Program-made: the position numbers and the translations under genes
Shown here: in pieces, positions 40,901 to 48,826 of the stretch
How positions within the stretch are numbered: the first letter of the stretch is position 1
Layout: each line of letters starts with the position of its first letter
Source: an uncultured Lachnospiraceae bacterium
GTDB lineage: Bacteria > Bacillota > Clostridia > Lachnospirales > Lachnospiraceae
DNA: 64,000 bases
NCBI GenBank assembly: GCA_944384015.1
Contig: CALWRT010000045.1
Coordinates: forward strand, 1 to 64,000
Direction of reading: 5' to 3'
The notes under the pieces: generated by a model
Seen by the model: the letters and a program-made list of their open reading frames with translations, nothing else
Told to the model about the DNA's origin: nothing
The model's database searches: none

Positions 40901-41236
40901 ACGCCTTACGAGGAAGACGGGAGGATTTCTGTCCTGTGGGATGCCTCTTATGACTTTGACGGCGAAGATATTACCTATACCTTCCTTCTGTCCACAGATT
41001 TAGCGTTCGAGAATGTGATCGCCAGCGAATATGGACTGAGGCTTCCGGAGGCGTCCTTCGATTTGCTGGAGCCGGGCATATATTACATACGGGTTCAGGC
41101 TGTCAACGAATCCGGATATGTGCAGGACTGTTACGATTATTATTCGGGGGATGAAGGCAAGATATACGGCGTGAAAGAGTTTGCTGTCCAGGCAGATGGA
41201 ACAATCACAAATGTCATAAGAGAGGAAGGAGAATAG
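37976..41236 (+). CDS. pelG: PelG flippase fused in frame to a CotH kinase domain
   Basis: A 1086-aa open frame. Residues 1 to about 470 are PelG, beginning MAGIGFSLKRLFSKKG, with about twelve membrane helices; it moves the polymer across the membrane. A basic linker (KEGKRKKKWKAKR) leads to a second hydrophobic segment starting at M497 and ending in the perfect lipobox LSGC (C514). A CotH-type kinase domain (LNKHVGDPIRFRNKLAYDL, YGLYTQVEQINKTYL, WYFISWDNDASF) and a fibronectin-like C-terminal domain follow. No stop codon separates the parts. The CotH half may also be made alone from the internal start at 39464. Confidence 0.88.
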   Translation: MAGIGFSLKRLFSKKGVLQLCRAYGYAGVICAGPMILGVILLAGMSLVSRLAGMDSHDRELMNCMLTYSLLVSLTVTSWFNMVTTRYVSDMLYEEKMEKIMPSFYGSCSVMLVIGGVLYSIFLFFSGVPFLYQLLCLWFSMVLIVVWMQMVYLTALKDYKGIVLAFTISLMVGFLAALILVVIGWVSIPSLMLCVILAYGILMVWYYKLLLDYFPKSDGSKYAFLRWFDKYRPLAFTGGFINIGLFAHLVIMYFGPLQVQVEGLFYGAPMHDVPALFAFFSILITTVNFVTSVEVRFYPAYRNYYSLFNDNGSIRDIEQAEVEMLSILKQELTFNGHKQLISTILFIVLGSFLLEWMPMGFTDTSIGIYRFLCAGYGIYAISNTIMLILLYFEDYAGALAGTLAFAAVSVAATIYQILFVSPVFFGLGFLLGGVAFYFIVWLRLEWYTRRLPYFLLCRKSMVAGTEKGLFVKLCDYLDGRDQKKEGKRKKKWKAKRMKSAMMFLALCMCGLSGCVSSGSDQVQAEEERAPEGDYVEKETLEDEEEKLQENKLIYSEDDETSVVTMYLTLREGNEADNTDHTWTEVNTYSTYYYEDNGLDRYNCEAILQIGDERGPLEGEFGYGETVPNAAVQIRGQTSSRNDQKNYKIRIKEEKGEWRGQRTIALNKHVGDPIRFRNKLAYDLIKETPQMVSARTQFVHLYVKDETAGGSGEFVDYGLYTQVEQINKTYLKNHGLDNRGHLYKINFFEWYEYEDVLKLSTDPEYDVTAFEEYLEIKGNDDHTKLLKTLQDVNDYSIPIEEIVEKYFDMENICYWMAFHILTGNYDVGARNYYIYSPLNSEKWYFISWDNDASFPRTYFRMNDGYQDGGSWERGLTQFMHIVLFNRIFREEQYRDQLTAAIEDLMNNYLTQEKLTEMLSSYAEVVKPYVYSIPDAEHARVDETEYDQILAGMPGEIQENYGYYLESLEKPLPFYVGTPYEEDGRISVLWDASYDFDGEDITYTFLLSTDLAFENVIASEYGLRLPEASFDLLEPGIYYIRVQAVNESGYVQDCYDYYSGDEGKIYGVKEFAVQADGTITNVIREEGE
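39450..39466 (+). promoter_or_regulatory. Candidate internal translation start for a free CotH lipoprotein
   Basis: Within the pelG-cotH frame, GGAAGG (39450-39455) sits eight bases before an in-frame ATG (39464-39466). Translation from it gives a 590-aa lipoprotein with signal MKSAMMFLALCMCGLSGC, nearly the same size and layout as the separate CotH lipoprotein encoded next (584 aa). Confidence 0.5.
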
Positions 41237-41239
41237 AGG

Positions 41240-42994
41240 ATGAAGAGAAAGATAAAATGGGCAGCCGGACTGGCAGGTGCGCTGATGGCCTCTGTTTTTC
41301 TCTCAGGCTGTATCATCTCCGGCGAAAGCCAGTATCTTGTGAGTGCAGACGAGACATATGAGACAGCCAGCGGCTACGATTTAGAGGATAAGAAATCGCT
41401 GTATGATGAGGACGGTGCTGAAGTAATTACCATGTACCTCACAGTAGGGCAGGGAAATGAAGAAGAGGGCACGAACTATACATGGACCCAGGTGAACAGC
41501 TATTCCATGAGTTATTATGAAGAGCGCGGAATTGAGCCATATAAGTGCGAGGCTGTCCTGCAGATCGGCGATGAGAATGGACCGGTAGAAGGAGAATTCG
41601 GCTACGGAGAGCGGGCGGCCAATGCCACGGTCAGGCTGAGAGGCACGGGCGCTTCCGAACACCAGCAGAAGAGCTACCGCATAGACATCAAGCAGGATAT
41701 GGGGAAATGGGAAGATCAGAAGGTGATTGTGCTGAATAAGCATGCGGCGGATCCTGTGCGGTTCAAAAATAAGATGGCCTATTCCCTCATGTCGGAGATA
41801 CCCCAGATGATTAGTGCCAGGACGACGTTTGTACATTTGTACGTAAAAGATAAGACAGAAGGGGAAGATGGAGTGTTCCAGGACTATGGCCTGTACACCC
41901 AGGTAGAGCAGATTAATAAGACATACTTGAGAAATCACGGCTTTGACAGCGACGGAAATCTGTATCAGGCAGTTGATTTTGACTGGGGACGCCATGAGGA
42001 CACGATTGTGAACTCGACAGACGCCGGCTACAGCCTGGAAGCCTTCGAACAATATCTGGAGGTGAAGGGAGACGAAGACCACAGTAAGCTCATAGAGATG
42101 CTGGAGGCGGTCAATGACGAGACGAACTCAATCAGCGGCGTGATAGACCAGTATTTTGACAGAGAGAATCTATATTATTGGATGGCGTTCCACATACTGA
42201 TGGGCAATAAAGATGTGCTGAACGGCAATTACTATCTGTACAGTCCCCGGGGGGTGGATACCTGGTATTTTCTATCTTGGGACAATGACAGTATATTGGA
42301 AGAGACCTACGAGGAAATGCGGGATGCCGGCTATGACCGCTCGTGGAATTATGGGATTTTTACATATACAGACTCTGTGCTGTTCCGAAGAATATTACAG
42401 GATGAGGCCTGCCGGTCAGAATTGGATATGGCGGTAAGGGATCTGCGGGAGAATTATTTAACGCAGGAAAATCTGCAGGAGAAGATGGCGGAATATGCCG
42501 AGGCAATACAGGAATATGTATACGCACTGCCGGATCGTACGTTCGCGAGAGTAACGGAAAGTGACTATGAGATCCTGCTGGGGGAGATGGCAGGCGAGGT
42601 GGAGGAGAACTTTCAGGCATATAACGAGAGTATGAATGCTCCTTGGCCTTTTCACATTTTGGCGCCTTCTGTGAGCGGGGATTCCATAACATTGAGCTGG
42701 GAGGAAGCCTATATCTTCCAGGGAGAAGAGGCTGTCTACACGGTGGAGCTGGGAGAAGACTATACCTTTCAGAATCCAATCCTATCAGAGCAGGTGACAG
42801 GAACATCCTATTCCGCCAGCGCACTCCCGGCAGGACAATACTTCCTCCGGGTAAGAGCCAGCGGAGGGGATGTTGATCAGGATGCCTATGAGTACTATCA
42901 TACCGAGGCGGGAAGTACCGTCTGCAGTACGATGTGCTTCTACGTCCAGACAGACGGAAGCATTGCCGTATCCGCCTATATAGGAGATGATTGA
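41240..42994 (+). CDS. CotH kinase family lipoprotein
   Basis: A 584-aa lipoprotein with signal peptide and lipobox (MASVFLSGC, Cys near residue 24). Its CotH-type kinase domain includes LNKHAADPVRFKNKMAYSL, YGLYTQVEQINKTYL and WYFLSWDNDSIL, and a fibronectin-like C-terminal domain follows (GDSITLSWEEAYIFQG). It is a clear paralogue of the C-terminal half of the preceding gene. CotH of Bacillus phosphorylates spore-coat proteins; here the targets would be surface proteins or the polysaccharide, which is inference. Confidence 0.88.
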   Translation: MKRKIKWAAGLAGALMASVFLSGCIISGESQYLVSADETYETASGYDLEDKKSLYDEDGAEVITMYLTVGQGNEEEGTNYTWTQVNSYSMSYYEERGIEPYKCEAVLQIGDENGPVEGEFGYGERAANATVRLRGTGASEHQQKSYRIDIKQDMGKWEDQKVIVLNKHAADPVRFKNKMAYSLMSEIPQMISARTTFVHLYVKDKTEGEDGVFQDYGLYTQVEQINKTYLRNHGFDSDGNLYQAVDFDWGRHEDTIVNSTDAGYSLEAFEQYLEVKGDEDHSKLIEMLEAVNDETNSISGVIDQYFDRENLYYWMAFHILMGNKDVLNGNYYLYSPRGVDTWYFLSWDNDSILEETYEEMRDAGYDRSWNYGIFTYTDSVLFRRILQDEACRSELDMAVRDLRENYLTQENLQEKMAEYAEAIQEYVYALPDRTFARVTESDYEILLGEMAGEVEENFQAYNESMNAPWPFHILAPSVSGDSITLSWEEAYIFQGEEAVYTVELGEDYTFQNPILSEQVTGTSYSASALPAGQYFLRVRASGGDVDQDAYEYYHTEAGSTVCSTMCFYVQTDGSIAVSAYIGDD

Positions 42995-42996
42995 GT

Positions 42997-43779
42997 ATGG
43001 CTGGGATATATAGGAAGCGGGAACAGTACCGCAGCGAGTGGAAGTACTACATATCTTTATGGGAAGCCGAGCTGCTCAAACAGCGCCTTCTTCCGTTTAT
43101 GGAGCTGGATCCTTATGCAGTAGAAGGCAAATATACGATACGAAGCCTCTATTTTGATGATTACTGGAATTCCTCCTATGAAGAGAAGATTATGGGGGTG
43201 GATAACCGCAAAAAATGGAGGATCCGGATCTACGGATTTCAGGACACCGGCATCAAGCTGGAGCGCAAGAAAAAGTGGAACAGCTATATTTATAAGAAAT
43301 CCGCGTCCCTGACGAGGGAAGAATATGACAGCTTGATGGCAGGGGAGTATGATTTTCTCCTTCATCACGAAGAGCCGCTGTGCAGAGAGTTCTACTACGA
43401 ATGTACCGTGAATCTCCAGAGACCGAAGGTCATTGTGGATTATGAGAGAGAGCCGCTGATACGCCCGGAGGGGGACGTGAGGATCACCTTTGACGCGGAT
43501 GTGCGGACCGCAGTCTCCAGCTTTGATATTTTTGATCCCGATCTCCCCACACTGGCGGTTCTCGATGAGGGGATGATTGTGCTGGAAGTAAAATTTACCC
43601 AGCTGCTGCCGGAGATGATCAAGGAGCTGCTGCCTGCGGCGGGCCAAGAATTCTCCGCGATATCAAAATACACGCTATGTTATGAAAAAGCCCATCATTT
43701 AACAGATGTGATGGCGGGAATATCTAAAACGAATAATTGGGGAAGAAAGTTTGGAAGCCAGCTTCCAAATCTGCCTTAA
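42997..43779 (+). CDS. VTC domain polyphosphate polymerase-like protein
   Basis: A 260-aa protein that is almost wholly a VTC/triphosphate-tunnel domain. Tunnel motifs are visible in order: EWKYYIS, IRSLYFDD, WRIRIYG, IKLERKKKW, KVIVDYERE, IVLEVKF and ISKYTLCYEKA, giving the expected ring of Arg, Lys and Glu. The yeast Vtc4 domain makes polyphosphate from ATP. No membrane segment is present; the DUF4956 neighbour may supply it. A TTG at 42991 overlaps the previous stop; the ATG at 42997 is ten bases from AGGAG. Confidence 0.88.
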   Translation: MAGIYRKREQYRSEWKYYISLWEAELLKQRLLPFMELDPYAVEGKYTIRSLYFDDYWNSSYEEKIMGVDNRKKWRIRIYGFQDTGIKLERKKKWNSYIYKKSASLTREEYDSLMAGEYDFLLHHEEPLCREFYYECTVNLQRPKVIVDYEREPLIRPEGDVRITFDADVRTAVSSFDIFDPDLPTLAVLDEGMIVLEVKFTQLLPEMIKELLPAAGQEFSAISKYTLCYEKAHHLTDVMAGISKTNNWGRKFGSQLPNLP

Positions 43780-43811
43780 TGACGCAGCAGGTGCGTCGGG
43801 AGGAGGAAAAC

Positions 43812-44495
43812 ATGAACTTGCAGGATTATTTTAAAAATTCCGTATGGGAATCCTTTACAAGCAGTCAGGGCCTGACGGTGGATTTTGTCGTTACGGCGAC
43901 GATTGCAATGGTACTCGCCATTGTATTGGGAATTTATATTTACAAAATTTATGGTCATTTCTTTGGAGGGGTTGTCTTTTCCAGCTCATTTGCTGCCACA
44001 TTGGTGGGGATGACGGTACTCACCTGTATGCTGACCTTGGCAATAAGCAGCAATATCGTTATATCACTCGGTATGATCGGAGCCCTGTCCATCGTACGTT
44101 ACCGGACGGCGATCAAAGATCCCATGGATCTGCTGTATCTGTTCTGGGCGATATCTATCGGGATAACCCTGGGGGCTGGATTGTATGTTCTCGCGATTAT
44201 TACAATGCTGGTGATGACAGCAGTTATCTTTTTGTTCTATAATAAAAGAAAGAGGGGGACGATTTTTATCCTAGTGGCTCATTATGAGTCAGAGATGGCG
44301 GGGGACGAGATCCTCAGGGTACTCAATAAAGTACGTCATCAGCTGAAGTCTAAGACCATCCGGGGAAACCTCACGGAGCTGACGATTGAGCTGATCAGCA
44401 GGAACAGCAATACGCTGTTCATGGAGCAGATCAATAAGATTGAAGGGGTGAAGGATGTGACACTGATTCAGTATAATGGAGAATATCATGGATAG
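43812..44495 (+). CDS. DUF4956 membrane protein
   Basis: A 227-aa protein with four hydrophobic segments in the first 150 residues, including the conserved SLGMIGALSIVRYRTAIKDPMDLLYLFWAISIG motif region of DUF4956, and a soluble C-terminal domain. DUF4956 genes commonly stand beside VTC-domain and CotH genes, suggesting that this protein forms a membrane partner or channel for the polymerase. An upstream in-frame ATG at 43737 overlaps the VTC gene; the ATG at 43812 has AGGAGG five bases before it. Confidence 0.88.
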   Translation: MNLQDYFKNSVWESFTSSQGLTVDFVVTATIAMVLAIVLGIYIYKIYGHFFGGVVFSSSFAATLVGMTVLTCMLTLAISSNIVISLGMIGALSIVRYRTAIKDPMDLLYLFWAISIGITLGAGLYVLAIITMLVMTAVIFLFYNKRKRGTIFILVAHYESEMAGDEILRVLNKVRHQLKSKTIRGNLTELTIELISRNSNTLFMEQINKIEGVKDVTLIQYNGEYHG

Positions 44496-44504
44496 GAGAA
44501 GAAC

Positions 44505-45893
44505 ATGGCCCAGAGAAGGAGTTCTAAGGCACCATATATCGTAATTCTTTTGCTTGGGGCAGCGATAGCGGGACTTCTGCTGTATATCGTCCCATACCGC
44601 TATCAGCTGAACCATACGGAAGTATACCAGGAATCAGATGATTCTCTGGACAATCCGCTTACTGGGTATGCTCCGAATGCGGAATCTGTCGAGGAATGCC
44701 AGGATTCAAAACTTGTCTATATAGGCATTCCGTGGAGCTTATGGGAGCCGGCAGAGGGAGAGTATGATATAGAGGCGCTGGAAGAGACATTTCATATCCA
44801 GAGATGGAAAGAGGAGAATAAGCATGCGGTGCTTCGCTTCCTGTGTGATGTGCCGGGGGAAGCGGGACATATGGACATCCCGGCGTGGCTGTATGACCGG
44901 ACAAGGGATGGAACCTTCTATGAGACGTCTTACGGGGGAGGGTATTCTCCGGACTATTCCAATGAATATTTCCAGGAGAGACACAGTATGGCGCTGGAGG
45001 CATTGGCCGAATATTTTAACGAAGACGATTTCCTAGCTTATGTAGAACTTGGCAGCCTGGGACATTGGGGAGAATGGCATACGAACACCGATGAGGGGGT
45101 GCCTCCGCTGCCGGATGCTCAAATCTGCTGGGAATACGTGCTGGATTATTCAGATAATTTTCACAATGCCCGGCTGCTGATGCGTAGAAATTATGTTATG
45201 GCGGCGGACGGAGGAATGGGCTTGTTTAATGATATGACGGGAAGCGCTGCCGATACCGAGGAATGGATGGACTGGATTGCCCGCGGGGGAAGCTTTGAGA
45301 CAGCAGGGGCGGACCTGACCTATGAACCAATGCCTGATTTCTGGAAGTCGGCGCCGTCCGGCGGAGAATTTACCAGTATGTATCCTATGGAGGAGCTGCT
45401 GGGAGAACGGCTGCAGGAGACGATTCAGATGATTCGGGATACCCATATGTCCTTTATTGGCCCTAAATGCCCGGAAGGAAGCCTGAAGGACAGCGCTGCG
45501 TCAGAGATTATTCGTGAGGAGCTGGGGTATCGCTATTACATATCTCAAATGCAGACACAGTACTCTTTTACAGACAGTTCCATCCAGGTAGAGCTGACAT
45601 GGGAAAATTCCGGAATCGCGCCCATTTATTGGGATTGGCCGGTGACCATGTATGTATATGACAGAGATGGGGAGCTTTCTTACTGGGAGTCGGTGGATAT
45701 CCATCTCTCAGAACTGCTTCCCGGGGAGCAGATAGTGACGGTGACAAGTATTCCGTTTACAGACAGATTCCGCCAGGGATACCGCGTAGGCATAGGAATC
45801 ACGGATCCAGATGAAATGGAGACGATTCGTCTGGCCATGGATGTGGAGATGGAAGACGGGATACATATGATATATGAATATAGCGGGGATTAA
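44505..45893 (+). CDS. DUF4832 glycoside hydrolase-like protein
   Basis: A 462-aa protein with an N-terminal membrane anchor (YIVILLLGAAIAGLLLYIV), a TIM-barrel-type region and a C-terminal beta domain. Signatures are PLTGYAPN, VYIGIPWSLWEPAEGEYD and YVELGSLGHWGEWH, as in the DUF4832/DUF4874 group related to beta-glycosidases. Glutamates in the last two motifs are candidate catalytic residues. It would face outside and may trim or modify the Pel-type polymer, perhaps covering the hydrolase part of Pseudomonas PelA. Function is inferred. Confidence 0.78.
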   Translation: MAQRRSSKAPYIVILLLGAAIAGLLLYIVPYRYQLNHTEVYQESDDSLDNPLTGYAPNAESVEECQDSKLVYIGIPWSLWEPAEGEYDIEALEETFHIQRWKEENKHAVLRFLCDVPGEAGHMDIPAWLYDRTRDGTFYETSYGGGYSPDYSNEYFQERHSMALEALAEYFNEDDFLAYVELGSLGHWGEWHTNTDEGVPPLPDAQICWEYVLDYSDNFHNARLLMRRNYVMAADGGMGLFNDMTGSAADTEEWMDWIARGGSFETAGADLTYEPMPDFWKSAPSGGEFTSMYPMEELLGERLQETIQMIRDTHMSFIGPKCPEGSLKDSAASEIIREELGYRYYISQMQTQYSFTDSSIQVELTWENSGIAPIYWDWPVTMYVYDRDGELSYWESVDIHLSELLPGEQIVTVTSIPFTDRFRQGYRVGIGITDPDEMETIRLAMDVEMEDGIHMIYEYSGD

Positions 45894-45906
45894 AGGAGGG
45901 AGCCCT

Positions 45907-46788
45907 ATGGTGACAAACAATATGTTCAGAAAAGTGCTCTTTGGCGGGTTCAATAAGGCTGATGTGGAAGAATATATCCAGACGCTGGAAAATGAGATCG
46001 ATTCGATCAAGGTACTGCACCAGAAGGAAAAAGGAGAGTGGATGCACAGGCTGGACGCGGCAAATGAGGAGATACAGGCCATGCAGGAGCAGGTGAAGGA
46101 GGCGGCAGAGGCCGTGCCAAAGGCAGATACAGAGGAGGAAGACAGGCTGAGGGATGAGATTGCCAGCCTGAGAAGCCAGCTGGAAGCCGCGAAAGAGGAA
46201 AAAGAGAAATGGATGAACTATGCAGACGAAGGGAAGCAGGACAGCGATGAAGACAGTAAGGAGAGGCCGCCTTTGCGCATAGAAGAGGAGGAAGCGTATC
46301 AGCAGCTTCGCAGAGAGAATGAGAGGCTTAAGAAGGAGCTGGAAGAGCGCAGGACAGAGGAGAGTTACGACAGGGCGGGCGAGGATGAAGGATTCGTCGA
46401 CTACGGTACTATTAAGAAAGTACTGGAAGATGCTAACCGCAATGCCCGTCTTATAGAAGAGGAGGCCAGACAGCGGGCAGATGAGCTGCTGAAAGAGGCC
46501 CAGGAAGAGATTAAGCAGCAGAAAGCAGACGCGGCCTCCAAAATGGATGCTCAGCTGGAGGAAAAGGGAATACAGCTCATTGCCGCCAAATATAAAATTG
46601 AGCAGTATGCGAAGGAACTTTGCAGTACTCAGCAGGGCATTTATAATATATACAGCCGGATGAACAAGCTGATCGAAAATATGCCGGTGCGCCTGGACGA
46701 TTATTGGGAGGGAGAGCATTACCGAATGCTGGAGGATGAACGGCGGTCTTCAGAAAATTTAGAAACAGGCCGTCTGGAGGAAGAGTGA
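45907..46788 (+). CDS. DivIVA-like coiled-coil protein
   Basis: A 293-aa soluble protein. The N-terminus, FRKVLFGGFNKADVEEYIQTLENEID, matches the DivIVA lipid-binding N-terminal motif. Residues 25-130 and 135-235 are strongly predicted coiled coil (rich in Glu, Lys, Leu and Arg). The C-terminal part is charged. It may localise the Pel machinery to poles or septa, which is inference. An upstream ATG overlapping DUF4832 is less likely than the ATG at 45907 behind AAAGGAGGG. It is the last gene of the operon. Confidence 0.8.
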   Translation: MVTNNMFRKVLFGGFNKADVEEYIQTLENEIDSIKVLHQKEKGEWMHRLDAANEEIQAMQEQVKEAAEAVPKADTEEEDRLRDEIASLRSQLEAAKEEKEKWMNYADEGKQDSDEDSKERPPLRIEEEEAYQQLRRENERLKKELEERRTEESYDRAGEDEGFVDYGTIKKVLEDANRNARLIEEEARQRADELLKEAQEEIKQQKADAASKMDAQLEEKGIQLIAAKYKIEQYAKELCSTQQGIYNIYSRMNKLIENMPVRLDDYWEGEHYRMLEDERRSSENLETGRLEEE

Positions 46789-46811
46789 AAAGAGAATAAA
46801 GAAACGTAAAA

Positions 46812-46851
46812 GAGAAAGCCCCGCAGGCCATACGGCCGGCAGGGCTTTCGC
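46812..46851. terminator. Convergent terminator between the Pel operon and ABC operon
   Basis: GAAAGCC (46814-46820) pairs with GGCTTTC (46843-46849) and GGCC with GGCC inside. On the minus strand the stem is followed by TCTTTTAC, so it ends the leftward ABC operon. On the plus strand there is no T run, so it would only weakly stop the Pel transcript. Confidence 0.72.
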
Positions 46852-46853
46852 CA

Positions 46854-47876
46854 TCAGCTGGAGCGGATCTCTTGGCGCATAAAGCCTACATAAGAGATGG
46901 CAAAAGATGCCAGCATGAGGGCTGCTAATCCGGTAAGATGAGGCCAGACGAGCAGCAGGCTTTGTCCAAGGGACAGGTAGCCAGAGACGGCTCCTTCCAG
47001 CTGACTTACTGTTACCACATTTATAGAGCGTACAGTCGGGCTCAGGATGGTAGAGACAGCTTCGCTGTACAAGTAATAGGGGGAGAGCCGGTTCAGGTTC
47101 AGTTCCCAAGTATAATTGTTGTAGCTGTTGAACAGTGCCTCAACATCCGTGGATATGGGGAAAACAGCATTTGCGATGATGCTGGCGATCAGGCTCATGA
47201 AGATGGAGAAGAAAATCCACAGCGCAATCACCGACATGGCCGAGGTGGCTGAGTGCCTGCATATGACGGAGAAGAGGATCGACACCCCAAGCCAGAAGGA
47301 GATATAGATACAAGTGAACATGAGAAATATGACAATTCGGAGCACTTCTTCCAGCTGCGGCACAAGACCGGTGCCAAGCATTCCAAGAGCCCCCACTGCA
47401 ATTCCCATGGAAAATACAGTAATAGCAATGACCGTACTGCCGGCCAGGAATTTTCCTATGATAATGGCGTCCCGGTAAATAGGCTGGGCCACAAGACGAT
47501 TCAGCGTACCGCCCATACGTTCTCCGTTAATTGCATCGAAGCCCAATGTCATGCCGATAAAGGGACCCAGCAAAGCAATGAAGCTGGCAAACGAGGGAAT
47601 GGAATTGCTGCTGGTGGTATATAGTTTCAGAAATAGGTAATGGCTGTCAGACTGAGCCGCCTCGCTGATGCCTGACATGGCGCCGTATAGGCTGGCGAAA
47701 CTGGTAATGTAGATGAGCAGCAGGATAATAAAAAAGCGCCTGCTGGACAGATGATCTGCCAGCTCCTTGTGATAGAGGGCCTTAAGCCCGGCTCTGCCTG
47801 CGGAGCTTCTTTCGGATTTTACTGCCAAATCCTGAAATAGTTTTGTGAGTTTTTGTGCTGCCGGAACTGCTTTCAT
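46854..47876 (-). CDS. ABC-2 type transporter permease
   Basis: A protein of about 340 aa with a cytoplasmic N-terminus, then about six membrane helices, beginning FFIILLLIYITSFASLYGAM. The large loop between the first two holds the ABC-2 signature region GFDAINGERMGGTLNRLVAQPIYRDAIIIGKFLAG. An upstream ATG at 47921 has no SD; the ATG at 47876 has AGGTGA eight bases before it. Even so, the start lies about 95 bases inside the end of the ATPase gene. Confidence 0.85.
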   Translation of the reverse strand: MKAVPAAQKLTKLFQDLAVKSERSSAGRAGLKALYHKELADHLSSRRFFIILLLIYITSFASLYGAMSGISEAAQSDSHYLFLKLYTTSSNSIPSFASFIALLGPFIGMTLGFDAINGERMGGTLNRLVAQPIYRDAIIIGKFLAGSTVIAITVFSMGIAVGALGMLGTGLVPQLEEVLRIVIFLMFTCIYISFWLGVSILFSVICRHSATSAMSVIALWIFFSIFMSLIASIIANAVFPISTDVEALFNSYNNYTWELNLNRLSPYYLYSEAVSTILSPTVRSINVVTVSQLEGAVSGYLSLGQSLLLVWPHLTGLAALMLASFAISYVGFMRQEIRSS

Positions 47877-48822
47877 CGCTGTTTTCACCTGCCTTTTCAA
47901 AGTAAAGTCTGTATATTTCATCTAAGTCGCCGCCGCGCTGATGCATGTGAAGGATTGTGTACCCGCCTGCGCCTAGAGTGGCGGTAATTGATGGGCGGAT
48001 ATCCTGTGAAGACTGAATCATAATCATATCGCCGTCTGGAGTGACCTCTTCCACTCCGGGCATATGGCGGACTGCACCGAGAATATTCTCGTCTTGAGGG
48101 GACACAGACAGCTCTAATAGATAATGATTTTGGCTCTGAACTTGGCGGCCCAGCTCTCCGATTTCCCCGCAGGCAATCAGGCTGCCGCCGACAAAGATCC
48201 CTACGCGGTCGCATACCTGCTGTATCTGATAGAGCTGGTGAGAGGAGATCAGCAGCGTCCTCCCATCCTGCTTGGACAGATCCTGCATAAGAGCAAGGAG
48301 CTGGCGCATGCCCTCAGGATCGATGCCAAGAGTCGGCTCATCCATGATGATAACCTGCGGATCCTTCATCAGCACATCGGCAATGCCAAGACGCTGTTTC
48401 ATACCCTTGGAGTAGGTTCCCGTCTTCTGATCGGCAGCGTGGGTCATACCCACCCGCGCCAGGAGCATTTCGGCCCGCTCATGGATAAGTTTCTCTTCAA
48501 GCCCATTCAGCCGTCCGGTAAAATACAAGTTTTCACGTCCGGTCATATCGGGATAGAAACCTACATTATCGGGGAGATAGCCGACGATCCGCTTAATGGC
48601 CAGAGAATTCCTCGTACAGTTCAGATCTTTGATAAAAGCATTGCCGTAAGTAGGCTCTGTCAGGCCGAGCAGCATAAGAATGGTTGTGGTCTTGCCGGCG
48701 CCGTTAGGGCCAAGCAAGCCGAAAATCTCTCCATCCCGTATGGATAGATCTAACTGCTTGACCGCTGTCTTCGTTCCGTATATTTTTGTCAGTTTTTCAG
48801 TTCTGATAATTGTTCTATCCAT
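47782..48822 (-). CDS. ABC transporter ATP-binding protein
   Basis: A 346-aa ATPase with Walker A GPNGAGKTT near residue 35, signature YSKGMKQRLGIADVLM, Walker B VIIMDEPTLGID and H-loop SSHQLYQ. The C-terminal extension (about 100 residues) is longer than minimal ATPases, and its last part overlaps the permease gene in another frame. Start at 48822 with GAAGG seven bases upstream. It is four bases after the NEW3-domain gene. Confidence 0.92.
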   Translation of the reverse strand: MDRTIIRTEKLTKIYGTKTAVKQLDLSIRDGEIFGLLGPNGAGKTTTILMLLGLTEPTYGNAFIKDLNCTRNSLAIKRIVGYLPDNVGFYPDMTGRENLYFTGRLNGLEEKLIHERAEMLLARVGMTHAADQKTGTYSKGMKQRLGIADVLMKDPQVIIMDEPTLGIDPEGMRQLLALMQDLSKQDGRTLLISSHQLYQIQQVCDRVGIFVGGSLIACGEIGELGRQVQSQNHYLLELSVSPQDENILGAVRHMPGVEEVTPDGDMIMIQSSQDIRPSITATLGAGGYTILHMHQRGGDLDEIYRLYFEKAGENSDESSSGSTKTHKTISGFGSKIRKKLRRQSRA

Positions 48823-48826
48823 GATT

